DNA of 64,000 bases from NCBI RefSeq assembly GCF_002209565.1, contig NZ_NJIH01000003.1:186001-250000 (forward strand), read 5' to 3'. Source of the stretch: Candidimonas nitroreducens. GTDB taxonomy: Bacteria; Pseudomonadota; Gammaproteobacteria; Burkholderiales; Burkholderiaceae_B. How positions within the stretch are numbered: the stretch's first letter is position 1; every line of letters begins with the position of its first letter. The position numbers and the translations under genes are program-made. The notes under the pieces were generated by a model that was not told the DNA's origin, did no database searches, and saw only the letters and a program-made list of their open reading frames with translations. Positions 9,537-28,035 of this stretch are shown one piece after another.

Positions 9537-10432
9537 TCTTTGGGCTGGCGCGCCTCGACCGTTGCGGCCTCGATCGCATAATGTTCATTCAAATCGATCA
9601 GATCCTCGATCTCTTGACGCGACGCCACCCACTCGGCCTGGCTGAGGCCCTTGAAATCGCCCGTGTTCCTTAGCTCGGTCAACAACTGCTTCTGATAGTG
9701 GAAGTTGCTGCATATGACGACCTGAGCCTCGATGCACGCCACATAGCCCATGTCCTGCAGATCCTTGCGGCTGTAGATGGGCCGCCCATCCCGATTTCCG
9801 CGGCTCTGCACATAAACCAGGGGAAGCCTGGATTTCCGCGGGGCCTCTTCCGCGTCCTTAGGATTGCGCGGGAAAAGCAGCCCCAGATCGGCGCCGACGT
9901 CGGCCGCCCGGTTCACCCGCATCAAGGCTTCCTCCAGGCCCATCGCCCGGGCGGTATCGGAGCGGGCGATGATCACGAAGTCGGGATCCGCCGCATCCCG
10001 CGCCTTTACCGCATATTCGATCTTCTCGACGAACTCGTCGACGGGTATGCCGTGAACCACGTAGGTGTGGTAATGCGCCCGCTTGGGGTAGAGCGCGTCT
10101 TCGATGTGCACGCCCGCGATACCGGCGCGTATGAATTCGCGCACGGTACGCATGGTATGCAGAGGCTCGCCGAATCCGGCGCCGGCGTCCACCACCAGCG
10201 GAATACTGATCTTGCTTGCGATTTCCTCGGCCAACCGAACCTGTTCGGTCATGGTCAATTGCGGCTCGGTCACCGTGGAGGCACCTCCCGTCACATAGCC
10301 GCCGACATATGTCGCCTCGTAACCCAGCGATTGCACCAGGCGCCCGGTCAAGGCGTCGTAGACGGCAGGCATGTGGAGGAACGTTTTGCTGCGAAGCAGT
10401 TCGCGCAGGCGTGTTGATTGTCGCTGTTGCAT
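9533..10432 (-). CDS. Isocitrate lyase/PEP mutase-fold protein with altered active site
   Basis: A 299-residue member of the isocitrate lyase/phosphoenolpyruvate mutase superfamily (AVYDALTGRLVQSLGYEATYVGG at the N-terminus). The usual metal-site DADTGYG strand reads DAGAGFG here, so the second Asp is lost, and the usual catalytic loop KRCGH reads KRAHYH, so the Cys is lost. It is therefore unlikely to be a standard isocitrate or 2-methylisocitrate lyase; a decarboxylase, hydrolase or different lyase is possible. The ATG at 10432 was chosen over a TTG at 10468. It is first in a leftward operon with a LigI-like hydrolase and a Bug protein and is divergent from a LysR gene, its probable regulator. 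Confidence 0.8.
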   Translation of the reverse strand: MQQRQSTRLRELLRSKTFLHMPAVYDALTGRLVQSLGYEATYVGGYVTGGASTVTEPQLTMTEQVRLAEEIASKISIPLVVDAGAGFGEPLHTMRTVREFIRAGIAGVHIEDALYPKRAHYHTYVVHGIPVDEFVEKIEYAVKARDAADPDFVIIARSDTARAMGLEEALMRVNRAADVGADLGLLFPRNPKDAEEAPRKSRLPLVYVQSRGNRDGRPIYSRKDLQDMGYVACIEAQVVICSNFHYQKQLLTELRNTGDFKGLSQAEWVASRQEIEDLIDLNEHYAIEAATVEARQPKD

Positions 10433-10500
10433 TGTCGTGTTGCCCTGTGTGAGTTGAAGTACAGGCAAAATTCTCGGCGCGCACAGGAATTCCGTCTAGT

Positions 10501-10511
10501 GATTTAAAATC
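10501..10511. promoter_or_regulatory. Possible LysR operator in divergent promoter region
   Basis: The 105-base gap between the leftward isocitrate-lyase-fold gene and the rightward LysR gene contains the small palindrome GATTTAAAATC. LysR regulators usually bind such dyads between themselves and a divergent target operon. The arms are short and AT-rich, so this is only a candidate. Confidence 0.3.
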
Positions 10512-10537
10512 ATAGAGCTATTACTTCTGGATATGCC

Positions 10538-11476
10538 ATGCCTGCGTCCGCCAACCACCTTCTCGCCCGTCTGCGGTTCCGCCATCTTCAACTCGTCACA
10601 GAGGTGGGCCGCACCGGCAGCCTGAGCCGGGCGGCAATCGCCTTGAGCCTGACCCAGCCGGCACTGAGCAAGGCGTTGAAGGAAATCGAGGACATGCTCG
10701 GCTTCAGCATCTTCCATCGCGGCCCACGCGGCCTTCAGCAAACCGAGCAGGGCGCCGTGGTCGTGCGAGGGGCGCAACTGATGTTGCGCGAACTGCACCA
10801 TATGCGCGAGGAGGCCGATGCCGCCGCATCCGGCGCCCGTGCGGCCGCGGTGCTGCGCCTGGGGAGCTCCGCTTTCATCGCACTGGGCATCCTGCAACCC
10901 ATCATTTCACGACTGACCTGCATGGAGCCCCCCGTCGTCGTGCAGGTAACCGAGAACAATGTCCCGCGGCTTTTCGAGACGCTGATAGCGGGCGATCTGG
11001 ATGCGCTGATCTGCCTCTACAACTCGGATGTAATGGCCTCCCAGGCGGGGCGCGACATGCGGTTCGAGAAGCTGGGCGAAGAGCCCTACGTCGTCATCGC
11101 CCCGGCAGGCCATCGGCTATCCAAGGCCCGTGCGGTCACCTGGCGCAGGCTTGCCGAGGAGCGCTGGGTACTGACCCGCAAGCCGTCGTTTGCGCGGGTT
11201 CTCGTCGAAGACAGTTTTCGCCAGCATGGCGTGACGACGCCCATACCGGTATGCGAGACGGACGGGCCGGTGACTGCAGCCAAGCTGGTCGCCAACGGCG
11301 TCGGACTGAGCAGTGTGCCGGCGTCGACCGCGCAAGAGCACGTGCGCAGCAAGGCCGCAAACCTGATCCGACTGCAGAGCCCCCAACAGACTGCCATCCT
11401 GGGCCTGGTGTATCGGGAAACAAGTATCGACCACCCGAGAATCGCCCGGCTGCGCGAAGCCCTCGATCTCGCTTGA
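10538..11476 (+). CDS. LysR-family transcriptional regulator
   Basis: A 312-residue regulator with an N-terminal winged helix (about 12-70: RFRHLQLVTEVGRTGSLSRA then AIALSLTQPALSKALKEIE) and a C-terminal periplasmic-binding-like effector domain (about 95-305). It is divergent from the isocitrate-lyase/hydrolase/Bug operon and most likely controls it in response to a small carboxylate effector; this link is inferred from gene arrangement. The ATG at 10538 follows an AT-rich promoter-like stretch. It ends just before a hairpin it shares with rpoC. Confidence 0.88.
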   Translation: MPASANHLLARLRFRHLQLVTEVGRTGSLSRAAIALSLTQPALSKALKEIEDMLGFSIFHRGPRGLQQTEQGAVVVRGAQLMLRELHHMREEADAAASGARAAAVLRLGSSAFIALGILQPIISRLTCMEPPVVVQVTENNVPRLFETLIAGDLDALICLYNSDVMASQAGRDMRFEKLGEEPYVVIAPAGHRLSKARAVTWRRLAEERWVLTRKPSFARVLVEDSFRQHGVTTPIPVCETDGPVTAAKLVANGVGLSSVPASTAQEHVRSKAANLIRLQSPQQTAILGLVYRETSIDHPRIARLREALDLA

Positions 11477-11513
11477 CGCTTTCCCGGCCCATTACGACCG
11501 CCGTCGAAAAAAA

Positions 11514-11539
11514 AAGCCGGGCCACTTTCGGCCCGGCTT
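11514..11539. terminator. Bidirectional rho-independent terminator
   Basis: A 10-bp stem (AAGCCGGGCC / GGCCCGGCTT) with a 6-base loop. Read leftward it is followed by nine T residues and closes the rpoBC transcript; read rightward it is followed by TTTT and can end the LysR transcript. Confidence 0.9.
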
Positions 11540-11567
11540 TTCATCCCTCGACAACAGGATCCAGCAG

Positions 11568-19933
<8,366 letters not shown>

Positions 19934-20050
19934 GAGCACTCCGACTCGAGGTTACATTGGCCGTCAACCACGGCCCTGGTTTACGACTCCGGAAAACCCG
20001 ACTCAAGCGCGCACGCAGAGATGAATCGCAGGTTTTCTGGAAACGCAAAA

Positions 20051-20079
20051 GCCCGGGAAGGCCATTGCTCTTCCCGGGC
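20051..20079 (-). terminator. Attenuator-like hairpin between rplL and rpoB
   Basis: A perfect 10-bp stem (GCCCGGGAAG / CTTCCCGGGC) just after the rplL stop, followed in the leftward direction by TTTTGCGTTT. The position is that of the partial terminator known between rplL and rpoB in other proteobacteria, which lowers rpoBC transcription relative to the ribosomal genes. The broken T-tract suits partial read-through. Confidence 0.75.
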
Positions 20080-20093
20080 AAGCGAAAAAGCGC

Positions 20094-20474
20094 TTACTTG
20101 AGCTCGGCTTTCGCGCCAGCTTCTTCCAGCTTCTTCTTGGCGGCTTCGGCGTCAGCCTTGGCCAGACCTTCCTTCACGGGCTTGGGAGCGCCGTCGACCA
20201 AGTCTTTGGCTTCCTTCAGGCCCAGGCCGGTGATTTCACGCACCGCCTTGATGACGCTCACCTTGTTGGCGCCGATTTCGGCCAGCACCACGGTGAATTC
20301 GGTCTGCTCTTCAGCAGCGGCGGCAGCGCCACCGGCAGCGGGGGCAGCCACGGCCACGGCAGCGGCAGCAGCCGACACGCCGAATTTTTCTTCCATTTCC
20401 TTGATCAGCTCGGACAGCTCGAGCACGGTCATGCCGGCGATCGCGTCAAGGATCTCAGCTTTGCTTAATGCCAT
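20094..20474 (-). CDS. rplL: 50S ribosomal protein L7/L12
   Basis: 126 residues with the three-part L7/L12 layout: N-terminal dimerisation helices (1-35), an Ala/Gly-rich hinge (about 38-57) and a globular C-terminal domain carrying the elongation-factor-binding helix ([20 protein letters not shown]). Multiple copies bind L10 to form the ribosomal stalk that recruits EF-Tu, EF-G and IF2. It follows rplJ after 73 bases; synthesis of both is normally controlled by L10 binding to the rplJ leader. Confidence 0.98.
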   Translation of the reverse strand: MALSKAEILDAIAGMTVLELSELIKEMEEKFGVSAAAAAVAVAAPAAGGAAAAAEEQTEFTVVLAEIGANKVSVIKAVREITGLGLKEAKDLVDGAPKPVKEGLAKADAEAAKKKLEEAGAKAELK

Positions 20475-20547
20475 TTTCTAGAACTCCAGATTAATTAAAT
20501 GCCAGGGTTGGGTGTCGCTCGGTCGTTCGACGAAGTAGCGCCCCGCT

Positions 20548-21072
20548 TTACGCGGCTTGCTTCTGGTCGCGCACGGCTGCAAGGCCGCGGGCGAACTTGG
20601 TGGGAACTTCGTTGAGCGTACGCACAAATTGCGCGATCGGGGCTTGCATGGTGCCCAGCAGTTTCGAGAGCAGCTCGTCGCGAGAGGGCATGGTGGCCAG
20701 GGCCTTCACGCCATCCAGGCTCAAGACGTTATTGGGCAATGCCCCGCCTTTGAGAACCAGCTTGTCGTTGCTCTTTGCGAAACCGGCAAGTACCTTTGCC
20801 GCCGATACCGGATCGGTGCTGATGCCATAGATCAGCGGACCGGTAAGCTGTTCCGACATACCCTCGAAAGGGGTGCCGGACACAGCGCGGCGAACCAGCG
20901 TGTTCTTCAGAACACGCAGATACACGCCCGACTCACGCGCAGTTTTGCGCAATACGGTGACAGAGGCGACGTCCAGACCACGGTACTCGGCGATAACAAT
21001 CGATTGGGCCTTTGCAATTTCTGCAGCTACCTCTTCGATTACTACCGCTTTCTCTTGGCGATTGAGACTCAC
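20548..21072 (-). CDS. rplJ: 50S ribosomal protein L10
   Basis: 174 residues, usual length. It begins [23 protein letters not shown] after a GTG start, with GGAGTG eight bases upstream. L10 binds 23S rRNA at the stalk base and carries L7/L12 dimers on its C-terminal helix. In related bacteria the L10-L12 complex represses its own mRNA through the leader, and the 262-base gap upstream fits this. The gene lies between rplA and rplL as expected. Confidence 0.98.
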   Translation of the reverse strand: MSLNRQEKAVVIEEVAAEIAKAQSIVIAEYRGLDVASVTVLRKTARESGVYLRVLKNTLVRRAVSGTPFEGMSEQLTGPLIYGISTDPVSAAKVLAGFAKSNDKLVLKGGALPNNVLSLDGVKALATMPSRDELLSKLLGTMQAPIAQFVRTLNEVPTKFARGLAAVRDQKQAA

Positions 21073-21334
21073 GGTTTGAACACTCCATCAAAAGACGCCT
21101 GGGAAAGATTCCCTTGCGTCAACCGAATGCGGCGCACCTGGTCGAGTTCTTCAGTAAAGAATTCTTCCATGGACGCCGTCTGCGCTGGATCCGATGCTGC
21201 GCACAGCTTCGGGATTAAGCCTGAGCACGTGGGACTTGCAGCATGTCGCACGAGCCTGGGCTCCAGCGGTCTTTGACAGCAGCGCCCGGCAAGCCGGGCG
21301 CGGCCCAAAGTTCTTGGCCTACGCTATACCGCTA
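21073..21334 (-). promoter_or_regulatory. rplJ leader (probable L10 autoregulatory region)
   Basis: A 262-base untranslated gap between rplA and rplJ. It contains a perfect 20-base inverted repeat at 21282-21301 (GCGCCCGG arms around CAAG) near its upstream end. This is the position of the known L10(L12)4-binding leader in other bacteria. I did not fold the whole element, so the exact binding structure is inferred. Confidence 0.5.
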
Positions 21335-22030
21335 TCAGGCGGTCAGCGTGGCGATTTCAACGCGCGCACCGCCGCCCATGGTGGACGATACGGCCAGCTT
21401 GCGCAGGTAAATACCCTTGGCGGCGGCGGGACGAGCCTTGTTCAGGGCGTCGACCAGCGCGGCCAGATTGGTTTGCAGCTGTTCCACACCGAACGAGGCA
21501 CGGCCGATCGTGGCATGCACGATGCCCGCCTTGTCGGTGCGGTACTGCACCTGGCCGGCCTTGGCATTCTTGACCGCGGTAGCCACGTCGGGCGTAACGG
21601 TGCCGACCTTCGGGTTGGGCATCAAGCCGCGGGGGCCGAGGATCTGGCCCAGGGCGCCGACCACGCGCATGGTGTCGGGCGAAGCGATCACCACGTCGAA
21701 GTCGAGCTGGCCGCCCTTGATGCGCTCGGCCAGGTCTTCCAGGCCGACGATGTCGGCGCCGGCGGCCTTGGCGGCTTCAACCTTGTCGCCCTGGGCGAAC
21801 ACGGCCACGCGCACCGACTTGCCGGTACCGGCGGGCAGCACCACGGAGCCACGCACCAGCTGGTCGGACTTCTTGGGGTCGATGCCCAGCTGCACGGCGA
21901 CGTCGATCGATTCATCGAACTTGGCGGTGGCCGTTTCCTTGACCAGGGCCAGCGCCTCGCCGACCGGATAGAACTTGCTGCGGTCGATCTTGGCCTGGAT
22001 GGCGGCAGTACGTTTGCTGATCTTGGCCAT
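21335..22030 (-). CDS. rplA: 50S ribosomal protein L1
   Basis: 231 residues; begins [20 protein letters not shown] and keeps the L1 core ([20 protein letters not shown] and [20 protein letters not shown]). L1 binds 23S rRNA at the mobile stalk by the E-site and, in many bacteria, represses the rplKA mRNA by binding a mimic site. It starts three bases after rplK ends, so the pair is translated together. Confidence 0.98.
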   Translation of the reverse strand: MAKISKRTAAIQAKIDRSKFYPVGEALALVKETATAKFDESIDVAVQLGIDPKKSDQLVRGSVVLPAGTGKSVRVAVFAQGDKVEAAKAAGADIVGLEDLAERIKGGQLDFDVVIASPDTMRVVGALGQILGPRGLMPNPKVGTVTPDVATAVKNAKAGQVQYRTDKAGIVHATIGRASFGVEQLQTNLAALVDALNKARPAAAKGIYLRKLAVSSTMGGGARVEIATLTA

Positions 22031-22033
22031 GGC

Positions 22034-22465
22034 TTACACCCCTTCAACCGTAATGCCCATGCTGCGGGCGGTACCGGCGATCGTGCGCACGGCGGCATCC
22101 AGATCGGCTGCGGTCAGATCCGGCGTCTTGGTCTTGGCGATTTCTTCGGCCTGGGCACGAGTCAGGGTGCCGACCTTGTCGGCGTTGGGCCGCGCAGAGC
22201 CCTTCTGCACGCCGGAAGCCTTCTTGATCAGGACGGTGGCCGGCGGAGTCTTCATGATGAACGTGAAGCTCTTGTCGGCGTACGCGGTGATCACCACCGG
22301 AATCGGCAGGCCCGGCTCCATGCCTTGGGTCTTGGCATTGAAGGCCTTGCAGAATTCCATGATGTTCAGCCCGCGCTGACCGAGCGCGGGGCCGATCGGG
22401 GGTGACGGATTGGCTTTACCAGCCGGGACTTGCAGCTTGATGAAGCCGACGATTTTCTTCGCCAT
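22034..22465 (-). CDS. rplK: 50S ribosomal protein L11
   Basis: 143 residues, standard length; [20 protein letters not shown] start with the proline-rich N-terminal domain and the C-terminal rRNA-binding domain ([25 protein letters not shown] region). L11 shapes the GTPase centre with 23S rRNA and is needed for RelA activation. It lies between nusG and rplA in the classical order, with 65 bases to nusG. Confidence 0.98.
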   Translation of the reverse strand: MAKKIVGFIKLQVPAGKANPSPPIGPALGQRGLNIMEFCKAFNAKTQGMEPGLPIPVVITAYADKSFTFIMKTPPATVLIKKASGVQKGSARPNADKVGTLTRAQAEEIAKTKTPDLTAADLDAAVRTIAGTARSMGITVEGV

Positions 22466-22530
22466 GCTTTGCTCCTTGCGGGTTCAGACGCGGGGACGGA
22501 CAGCGCCGCCCTGCTCCCCGGTAATGAAAA

Positions 22531-23064
22531 TCAGGTCTTTTCGACCTGGCCGAAATCGAGTTCCACAGGAGTGGCGCGGCCGAAAATCGTTACCGACACC
22601 CGCACCTTGCTTTTCTCGTAATTCACTTCTTCGACGTTGCCGTTGAAATCGGCGAACGGGCCTTCCTTGACACGCACCATCTCGCCCACCTCGAAGAGGA
22701 TCTTGGGCCGGGGCTTCTCGACGCCTTCTTCCATCTGCGACAGAATCTTCTCGACCTCGCGTTCGGAGATCGGCGCCGGGCGGTTGCCCGAGCCGCCGAG
22801 GAAGCCCGTGACACGGTTGGTGTTCTTCACCAGGTGCCAGGTTTCATCGGTGAGATCCATCTCGACCAGGACGTAGCCCGGGAAAATGCGCCTTTCGGAT
22901 ATGGACTTCTTGCCGCCCTTGACCTCTACCACTTCTTCAGAGGGAACCAGGATGCGTCCGAAGGAGGTCTGCAGGCCAGCGCGCTCGATGCGCTCGAGCA
23001 GCGCCCTGTGCACGCTTTTTTCCATCCCCGAATAGACATGGACGACATACCAACGCTTGCTCAT
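22531..23064 (-). CDS. nusG: Transcription antitermination factor NusG
   Basis: 177 residues, N-terminal NGN domain ([20 protein letters not shown]) and C-terminal KOW domain ([21 protein letters not shown]). NusG binds the RNA-polymerase clamp, raises processivity, and couples to Rho or to ribosomal S10 through the KOW domain. It is 9 bases from the end of secE, the usual operon partner. Confidence 0.98.
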   Translation of the reverse strand: MSKRWYVVHVYSGMEKSVHRALLERIERAGLQTSFGRILVPSEEVVEVKGGKKSISERRIFPGYVLVEMDLTDETWHLVKNTNRVTGFLGGSGNRPAPISEREVEKILSQMEEGVEKPRPKILFEVGEMVRVKEGPFADFNGNVEEVNYEKSKVRVSVTIFGRATPVELDFGQVEKT

Positions 23065-23073
23065 GCGTGCCCT

Positions 23074-23454
23074 TTATTTCCAACCCAGCAGCAGGCCATA
23101 GATGATCCATTCCATCAGCTTGTCGACCACCCACAACAGCAGCGCCATGGCGGCCACGAAAGCGAACACGATACCCGTCATCTGGGTCGATTCCTTGCGT
23201 GTGGGCCAGGTAACGCGCTTGACTTCGTTGTAGGAGTCGCGGCCGAAGCTCAGGGTGCGGCGGCCCGGTTCGCTGAACCACGCAATAAGCGCGGCCACCA
23301 CCAGGCTGCCTATGAAGACACCGACGCGAACCAGAGGGGGCCGGCCCTCGAGCATGGAAAAAGCCACGATGCCGGCGATGATGACAAGCACCGCCAGGCC
23401 CAGCTTGAGACGATCTCGAGTGCTAGTAACGGTTTCTACGTTGGTGTTAGACAT
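23074..23454 (-). CDS. secE: Preprotein translocase subunit SecE
   Basis: 126 residues, the longer proteobacterial form with three membrane segments (about 18-38, 43-63 and 95-118) and the conserved amphipathic region SYNEVKRVTWPTRKESTQMT before the last one. It joins SecY and SecG in the inner-membrane channel. The ATG at 23454 was preferred to an upstream in-frame codon. It is preceded by tRNA-Trp, as in many bacteria. Confidence 0.97.
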   Translation of the reverse strand: MSNTNVETVTSTRDRLKLGLAVLVIIAGIVAFSMLEGRPPLVRVGVFIGSLVVAALIAWFSEPGRRTLSFGRDSYNEVKRVTWPTRKESTQMTGIVFAFVAAMALLLWVVDKLMEWIIYGLLLGWK

Positions 23455-23503
23455 ATTCCGACGCCAGATCCGCGCCATCGGCGCGTTCTTGCGATGTGAT
23501 TCG

Positions 23504-23579
23504 TGGCAGGGGCAGAAGGAATCGAACCCTCAACCTTCGGTTTTGGAGACCGACGCTCTGCCAATTGAGCTATACCCCT
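23504..23579 (-). tRNA. tRNA-Trp (CCA anticodon)
   Basis: A 76-base cloverleaf on the minus strand. The acceptor AGGGGTA pairs with TGCCCCT, followed by discriminator G and an encoded CCA end. The anticodon loop reads CTCCAAA. GGTTCGATTCC is the T-arm. It lies between tuf and secE, the usual place for this gene in proteobacteria. Confidence 0.97.
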
Positions 23580-23831
23580 AAACCCGACGAGCGGCTATCC
23601 CGATTCGCGCCACTGCTTCCACGCCGAATCAAAAGCCCCACTCTTTGAAACTACTTCGTCAAAACTTCGCGGTGTTCACGTGGCCAGCACGCAGCCCCTC
23701 GGTTTTCACGCTGTTTTCGTGCAGATCCCACGCTGTAATCCCGCTGTATTCCCGTGGTATCCGCAAGATTCATCAACAGGCGTCTGCTCAAAACCTTCTA
23801 CAGACGCCCGTCGAACCTGTAAGTATAACGC

Positions 23832-25022
<1,191 letters not shown>

Positions 25023-25077
25023 GGCTGACTCCTGACTGTGGAATAGAGCTGTAAAGCGATGTGTGATGAAAAAGAAG

Positions 25078-25153
<76 letters not shown>

Positions 25154-25196
25154 TACGCCTTGCATTGCACTTCGACCTTGCGGACGAAAACAAAAC

Positions 25197-25270
25197 TGGA
25201 GCGGGTGAAGGGAATCGAACCCTCGTCATAAGCTTGGAAGGCTTCTGCTCTACCATTGAGCTACACCCGC
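25197..25270 (-). tRNA. tRNA-Gly (TCC anticodon)
   Basis: 74 bases on the minus strand. Acceptor GCGGGTG pairs with CACCCGC, discriminator T, encoded CCA. The anticodon loop CTTCCAA reads TCC. It lies between tRNA-Tyr and tRNA-Thr in the tuf transcript. Confidence 0.97.
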
Positions 25271-25304
25271 GAGAGGGATTCAATTCTTGGTAACCATGCT
25301 CTTT

Positions 25305-25391
25305 TGGTGGTGGGGGTTGGATTCGAACCAACGTAGGCGCAAGGCCAACAGATTTACAGTCTGCCCCCTTTAACCACTCGGGCACCCCACC
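25305..25391 (-). tRNA. tRNA-Tyr (GTA anticodon)
   Basis: 87 bases with the long variable arm of a class II tRNA. Acceptor GGTGGGG pairs with CCCCACC, discriminator A, encoded CCA. The anticodon loop CTGTAAA reads GTA. It is the first RNA of the tRNA-tuf transcript, so that promoter should lie between 25392 and the parB stop at 25579. Confidence 0.97.
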
Positions 25392-25578
25392 GAAAGAGAA
25401 CTGCTAATTATGTAGAGTTTCCATGTGTTTGTCAAACTGGGCCAGCGCTCGCAGCATTTGGGCGATACCTTGTATCAAATATTTTCGCGGGCAATCGCAC
25501 CCGGCTCTTGCAAGCATCACCGTCGGCGCGAAATCCGCGGCGCAACGCGCCCCGCATGGCGCGAAAGCGAGCCCGGGC

Positions 25579-26505
25579 TCAGTGGTCGATGACGTCCGAC
25601 AAGCCCTGGCGCTCGAGCAGGGAATTCAGGTGTTCCCAGCCATGGAAATCGATCAGCAGCTGACCGCGCTCTTTCGCCCCCATCTTCAGGGTGACCCGCG
25701 TGCCGAGGTGGTCGGACAGCGCCTGTTCCAGGCGCTTGGCGTCGCCCGTAAGCACCGCCGCCTTGCGCACACGCCCCGACGCGGCTTCATCGGCCTCGCG
25801 CAGGTTGCGCGCCACCAGCTTTTCCGCTTCGCGCACCGACAGCCGCCGGGCGACGATTTCATTGGCCAGCAGGATCTGCGTGGCCGCATCGGCCGCCAGT
25901 AACGCCCGTGCATGGCCCATGTCTATGTCGCCGGCCAACAGCATGGTCTGCACCGGGCCGCTCAGGTTCAAGAGCCGCAGCAGATTGCTGGTGGCCGAAC
26001 GCGAACGGCCTATGGCCTGTGCCGCCTGCTCGTGGGTCAGGCCGAATTCGTCGAGCAGCCTGCGCACGCCATGAGCCTCTTCCAGCGGGTTCAGATCCTC
26101 GCGCTGGATATTTTCGATCAGCGCCATGACGGCGGCGTTCTCGTCGGCGACGTCACGCACCAGCACCGGGACTTCCGCGAGCCCCGCCAGCTGCGCCGCG
26201 CGGAAGCGGCGTTCGCCGGCGATGATTTCGTAATTGCCGGCATCCTTGCCCGCCAGCGGGCGCACCAATATGGGCTGCATGATGCCCTGGGTGCGTATGG
26301 ACTCGGCGAGTTCGGCCAGGGCGCCCTCGTCCATGCGTGTGCGCGGCTGGTAGCGGCCGGCGCGCAGCTTCTTCACAGGCAGGGCGGACGGCACCTTGGC
26401 GGGCGCCGCGGCCGGTTCCGTGCCCAGCTTGTCGATGGCGTCGGCATCGGCGCCGAGCAGCGCTTCGAGGCCGCGTCCCAGGCCCTTGGGTTTCTTGCTT
26501 GCCAT
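25579..26505 (-). CDS. parB: Chromosome-partitioning protein ParB
   Basis: 308 residues. It begins [20 protein letters not shown], the conserved ParA-contact start; the longer upstream frame was rejected for this reason. The CTP-binding/sulfiredoxin-like domain with [13 protein letters not shown] (GERR motif) is followed by the helix-turn-helix ([24 protein letters not shown]) and a C-terminal dimerisation domain. ParB loads at parS, spreads as a CTP-dependent clamp and is moved by ParA. Three parS-like sites lie 3.5 kb to the right, next to mnmG. It is the last gene of the mnmG-rsmG-parA-parB set. Confidence 0.97.
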   Translation of the reverse strand: MASKKPKGLGRGLEALLGADADAIDKLGTEPAAAPAKVPSALPVKKLRAGRYQPRTRMDEGALAELAESIRTQGIMQPILVRPLAGKDAGNYEIIAGERRFRAAQLAGLAEVPVLVRDVADENAAVMALIENIQREDLNPLEEAHGVRRLLDEFGLTHEQAAQAIGRSRSATSNLLRLLNLSGPVQTMLLAGDIDMGHARALLAADAATQILLANEIVARRLSVREAEKLVARNLREADEAASGRVRKAAVLTGDAKRLEQALSDHLGTRVTLKMGAKERGQLLIDFHGWEHLNSLLERQGLSDVIDH

Positions 26506-26539
26506 GATGATGTATTTCCTTGTTCTTGCGGCGCCCGGC

Positions 26540-27352
26540 TCAGGCGCGCGCCGCGGCGGCCTCGCGGCCGACCCGCTTGATGAGTTCCTTGCCGAACTCG
26601 ACATAGGCTTTGGCGCCCCGGGAATTCTTGTCGTACACCGTACCGGGCACGCCATGGCTGGGCGCTTCGGCCAGCCGCACGTTGCGCGGCACCACGGCCT
26701 TGAACACCTTGTCGCCGAAGTGCCGTTCAATTTGCGCCGATACCTGCTGCTGCAGGGTGACGCGGGGGTCGAACATCACCCGCAGCAGCCCTATGAGCTT
26801 GAGATCCGGGTTGATGTTGCGATGTACGCGCTTGACGGTATTGACCAGATCGGACAGGCCTTCCAGCGCGAAATACTCGCATTGCATGGGAATGATGATA
26901 CCGTCGGCGCAGGCCAGGCCGTTCAGAGTCAGCAGCGACAGTGTGGGCGGGCAATCTATCAGCACGAAGTCGTATTGGCCACCCACGCCGGCCAGCGCCT
27001 GGCGCAGCTGCTGTTCACGGGCATCCATCTGGATCAGGTCGATTTCCGCGCCGGACAGTTCTCGATTCGCCGGCAGCACGTCGTAGCCGCCCGCGTCGGA
27101 GCGCACCCGCACCTCTTCGACGCTGGCTTCGCCTATCAGCACCGCATACAGGTTCTTTTGCTCCGCATTTTTGTCTATGCCGCTGCCCATGGTGGCGTTG
27201 CCCTGCGGGTCGAGATCGACCAGCAGCACGCGCTTGCCCTGGGCCGCCAGGGCTGCCGCCAGATTGATGGCCGTGGTGGTCTTGCCCACCCCCCCCTTTT
27301 GGTTGGCAATACAAAATACGCTGGTTCCGTTGCGGGCTTTTTGCTCAGTCAT
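26540..27352 (-). CDS. parA: Chromosome-partitioning ATPase ParA
   Basis: 270 residues, the short chromosomal (Soj) type without an N-terminal DNA-binding extension. It has the deviant Walker A KGGVGKTTT near residues 19-27, Walker A' region VDLDPQGNATMGSG and Walker B VLIDCPPTLSLLTLN. ParA makes an ATP-dependent gradient on the nucleoid that pulls ParB-parS complexes apart. Its start overlaps the rsmG stop by four bases. The ATG at 27352 was chosen because the conserved fold begins about 10 residues later. Confidence 0.97.
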   Translation of the reverse strand: MTEQKARNGTSVFCIANQKGGVGKTTTAINLAAALAAQGKRVLLVDLDPQGNATMGSGIDKNAEQKNLYAVLIGEASVEEVRVRSDAGGYDVLPANRELSGAEIDLIQMDAREQQLRQALAGVGGQYDFVLIDCPPTLSLLTLNGLACADGIIIPMQCEYFALEGLSDLVNTVKRVHRNINPDLKLIGLLRVMFDPRVTLQQQVSAQIERHFGDKVFKAVVPRNVRLAEAPSHGVPGTVYDKNSRGAKAYVEFGKELIKRVGREAAAARA

Positions 27353-28035
27353 AGGTTTCCTTGGCGGCGATTCATCCAGACCAGACAGCGCCGGGCATTG
27401 AGTTCGGGAACGGAGACGGGCTCGACGCGCGCGACTTCCCATTCGGTTTCTTGCAGGGCCTGGATTTCGTCCAGAGGTTCACGCCCCTTCATGGCGAGCA
27501 TGCAGCCGTCCGCGGCCACGTGCCTGCCCGCCAGTATGGCAAAATCGAAAAGCGAAGCAAAGGCCCGCGACACCACTACGTCTGCGTTCAATACCGGCAG
27601 CGCCTCGACACGCGCGTGCGCGGCGTGCAGATTGGCCAGGCCCAAAACCCCCGCAGCCTGCCGCACGAAAGCCATTTTCTTTTCCACCGCGTCCACGCAA
27701 TGCACTTGCCAGCCCGGAAACATGACGGCCAGCACCACGCCTGGCAGGCCTGCGCCCGAACCAATGTCGGCCACTCGCGCAGCGCTTTCTTCCCGCCCGT
27801 GCCTGCGCAGTTCCGCCTGTAGCGGCTGCACCACCGACAAGCTGTCGAATATATGCTGCACCAGCATCTGCCGCGGATCGCGCACCGCGGTCAGATTGTA
27901 CGTGCGGTTCCAGCGCTGCAACAGGGCTATATAGTCGAGCAGGGCCTGCTTTTGCGCAGGCTGTAAAGGCACGTTCATTGCGCGCGCGCCCTCGTCCAGG
28001 GACGCGCCCAACCTCGGGTCGTCTGCCGCCATCAC
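27349..28035 (-). CDS. rsmG: 16S rRNA (guanine527-N7)-methyltransferase RsmG
   Basis: 228 residues, normal length. It has the SAM-binding loop [20 protein letters not shown] and the downstream [12 protein letters not shown] motif. It methylates G527 of 16S rRNA; its loss gives low-level streptomycin resistance in other bacteria. It overlaps mnmG upstream by four bases and parA downstream by four bases, so the whole set is translationally linked. Two adjacent ATGs at 28035 and 28032 are both possible starts. Confidence 0.97.
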   Translation of the reverse strand: MMAADDPRLGASLDEGARAMNVPLQPAQKQALLDYIALLQRWNRTYNLTAVRDPRQMLVQHIFDSLSVVQPLQAELRRHGREESAARVADIGSGAGLPGVVLAVMFPGWQVHCVDAVEKKMAFVRQAAGVLGLANLHAAHARVEALPVLNADVVVSRAFASLFDFAILAGRHVAADGCMLAMKGREPLDEIQALQETEWEVARVEPVSVPELNARRCLVWMNRRQGNL

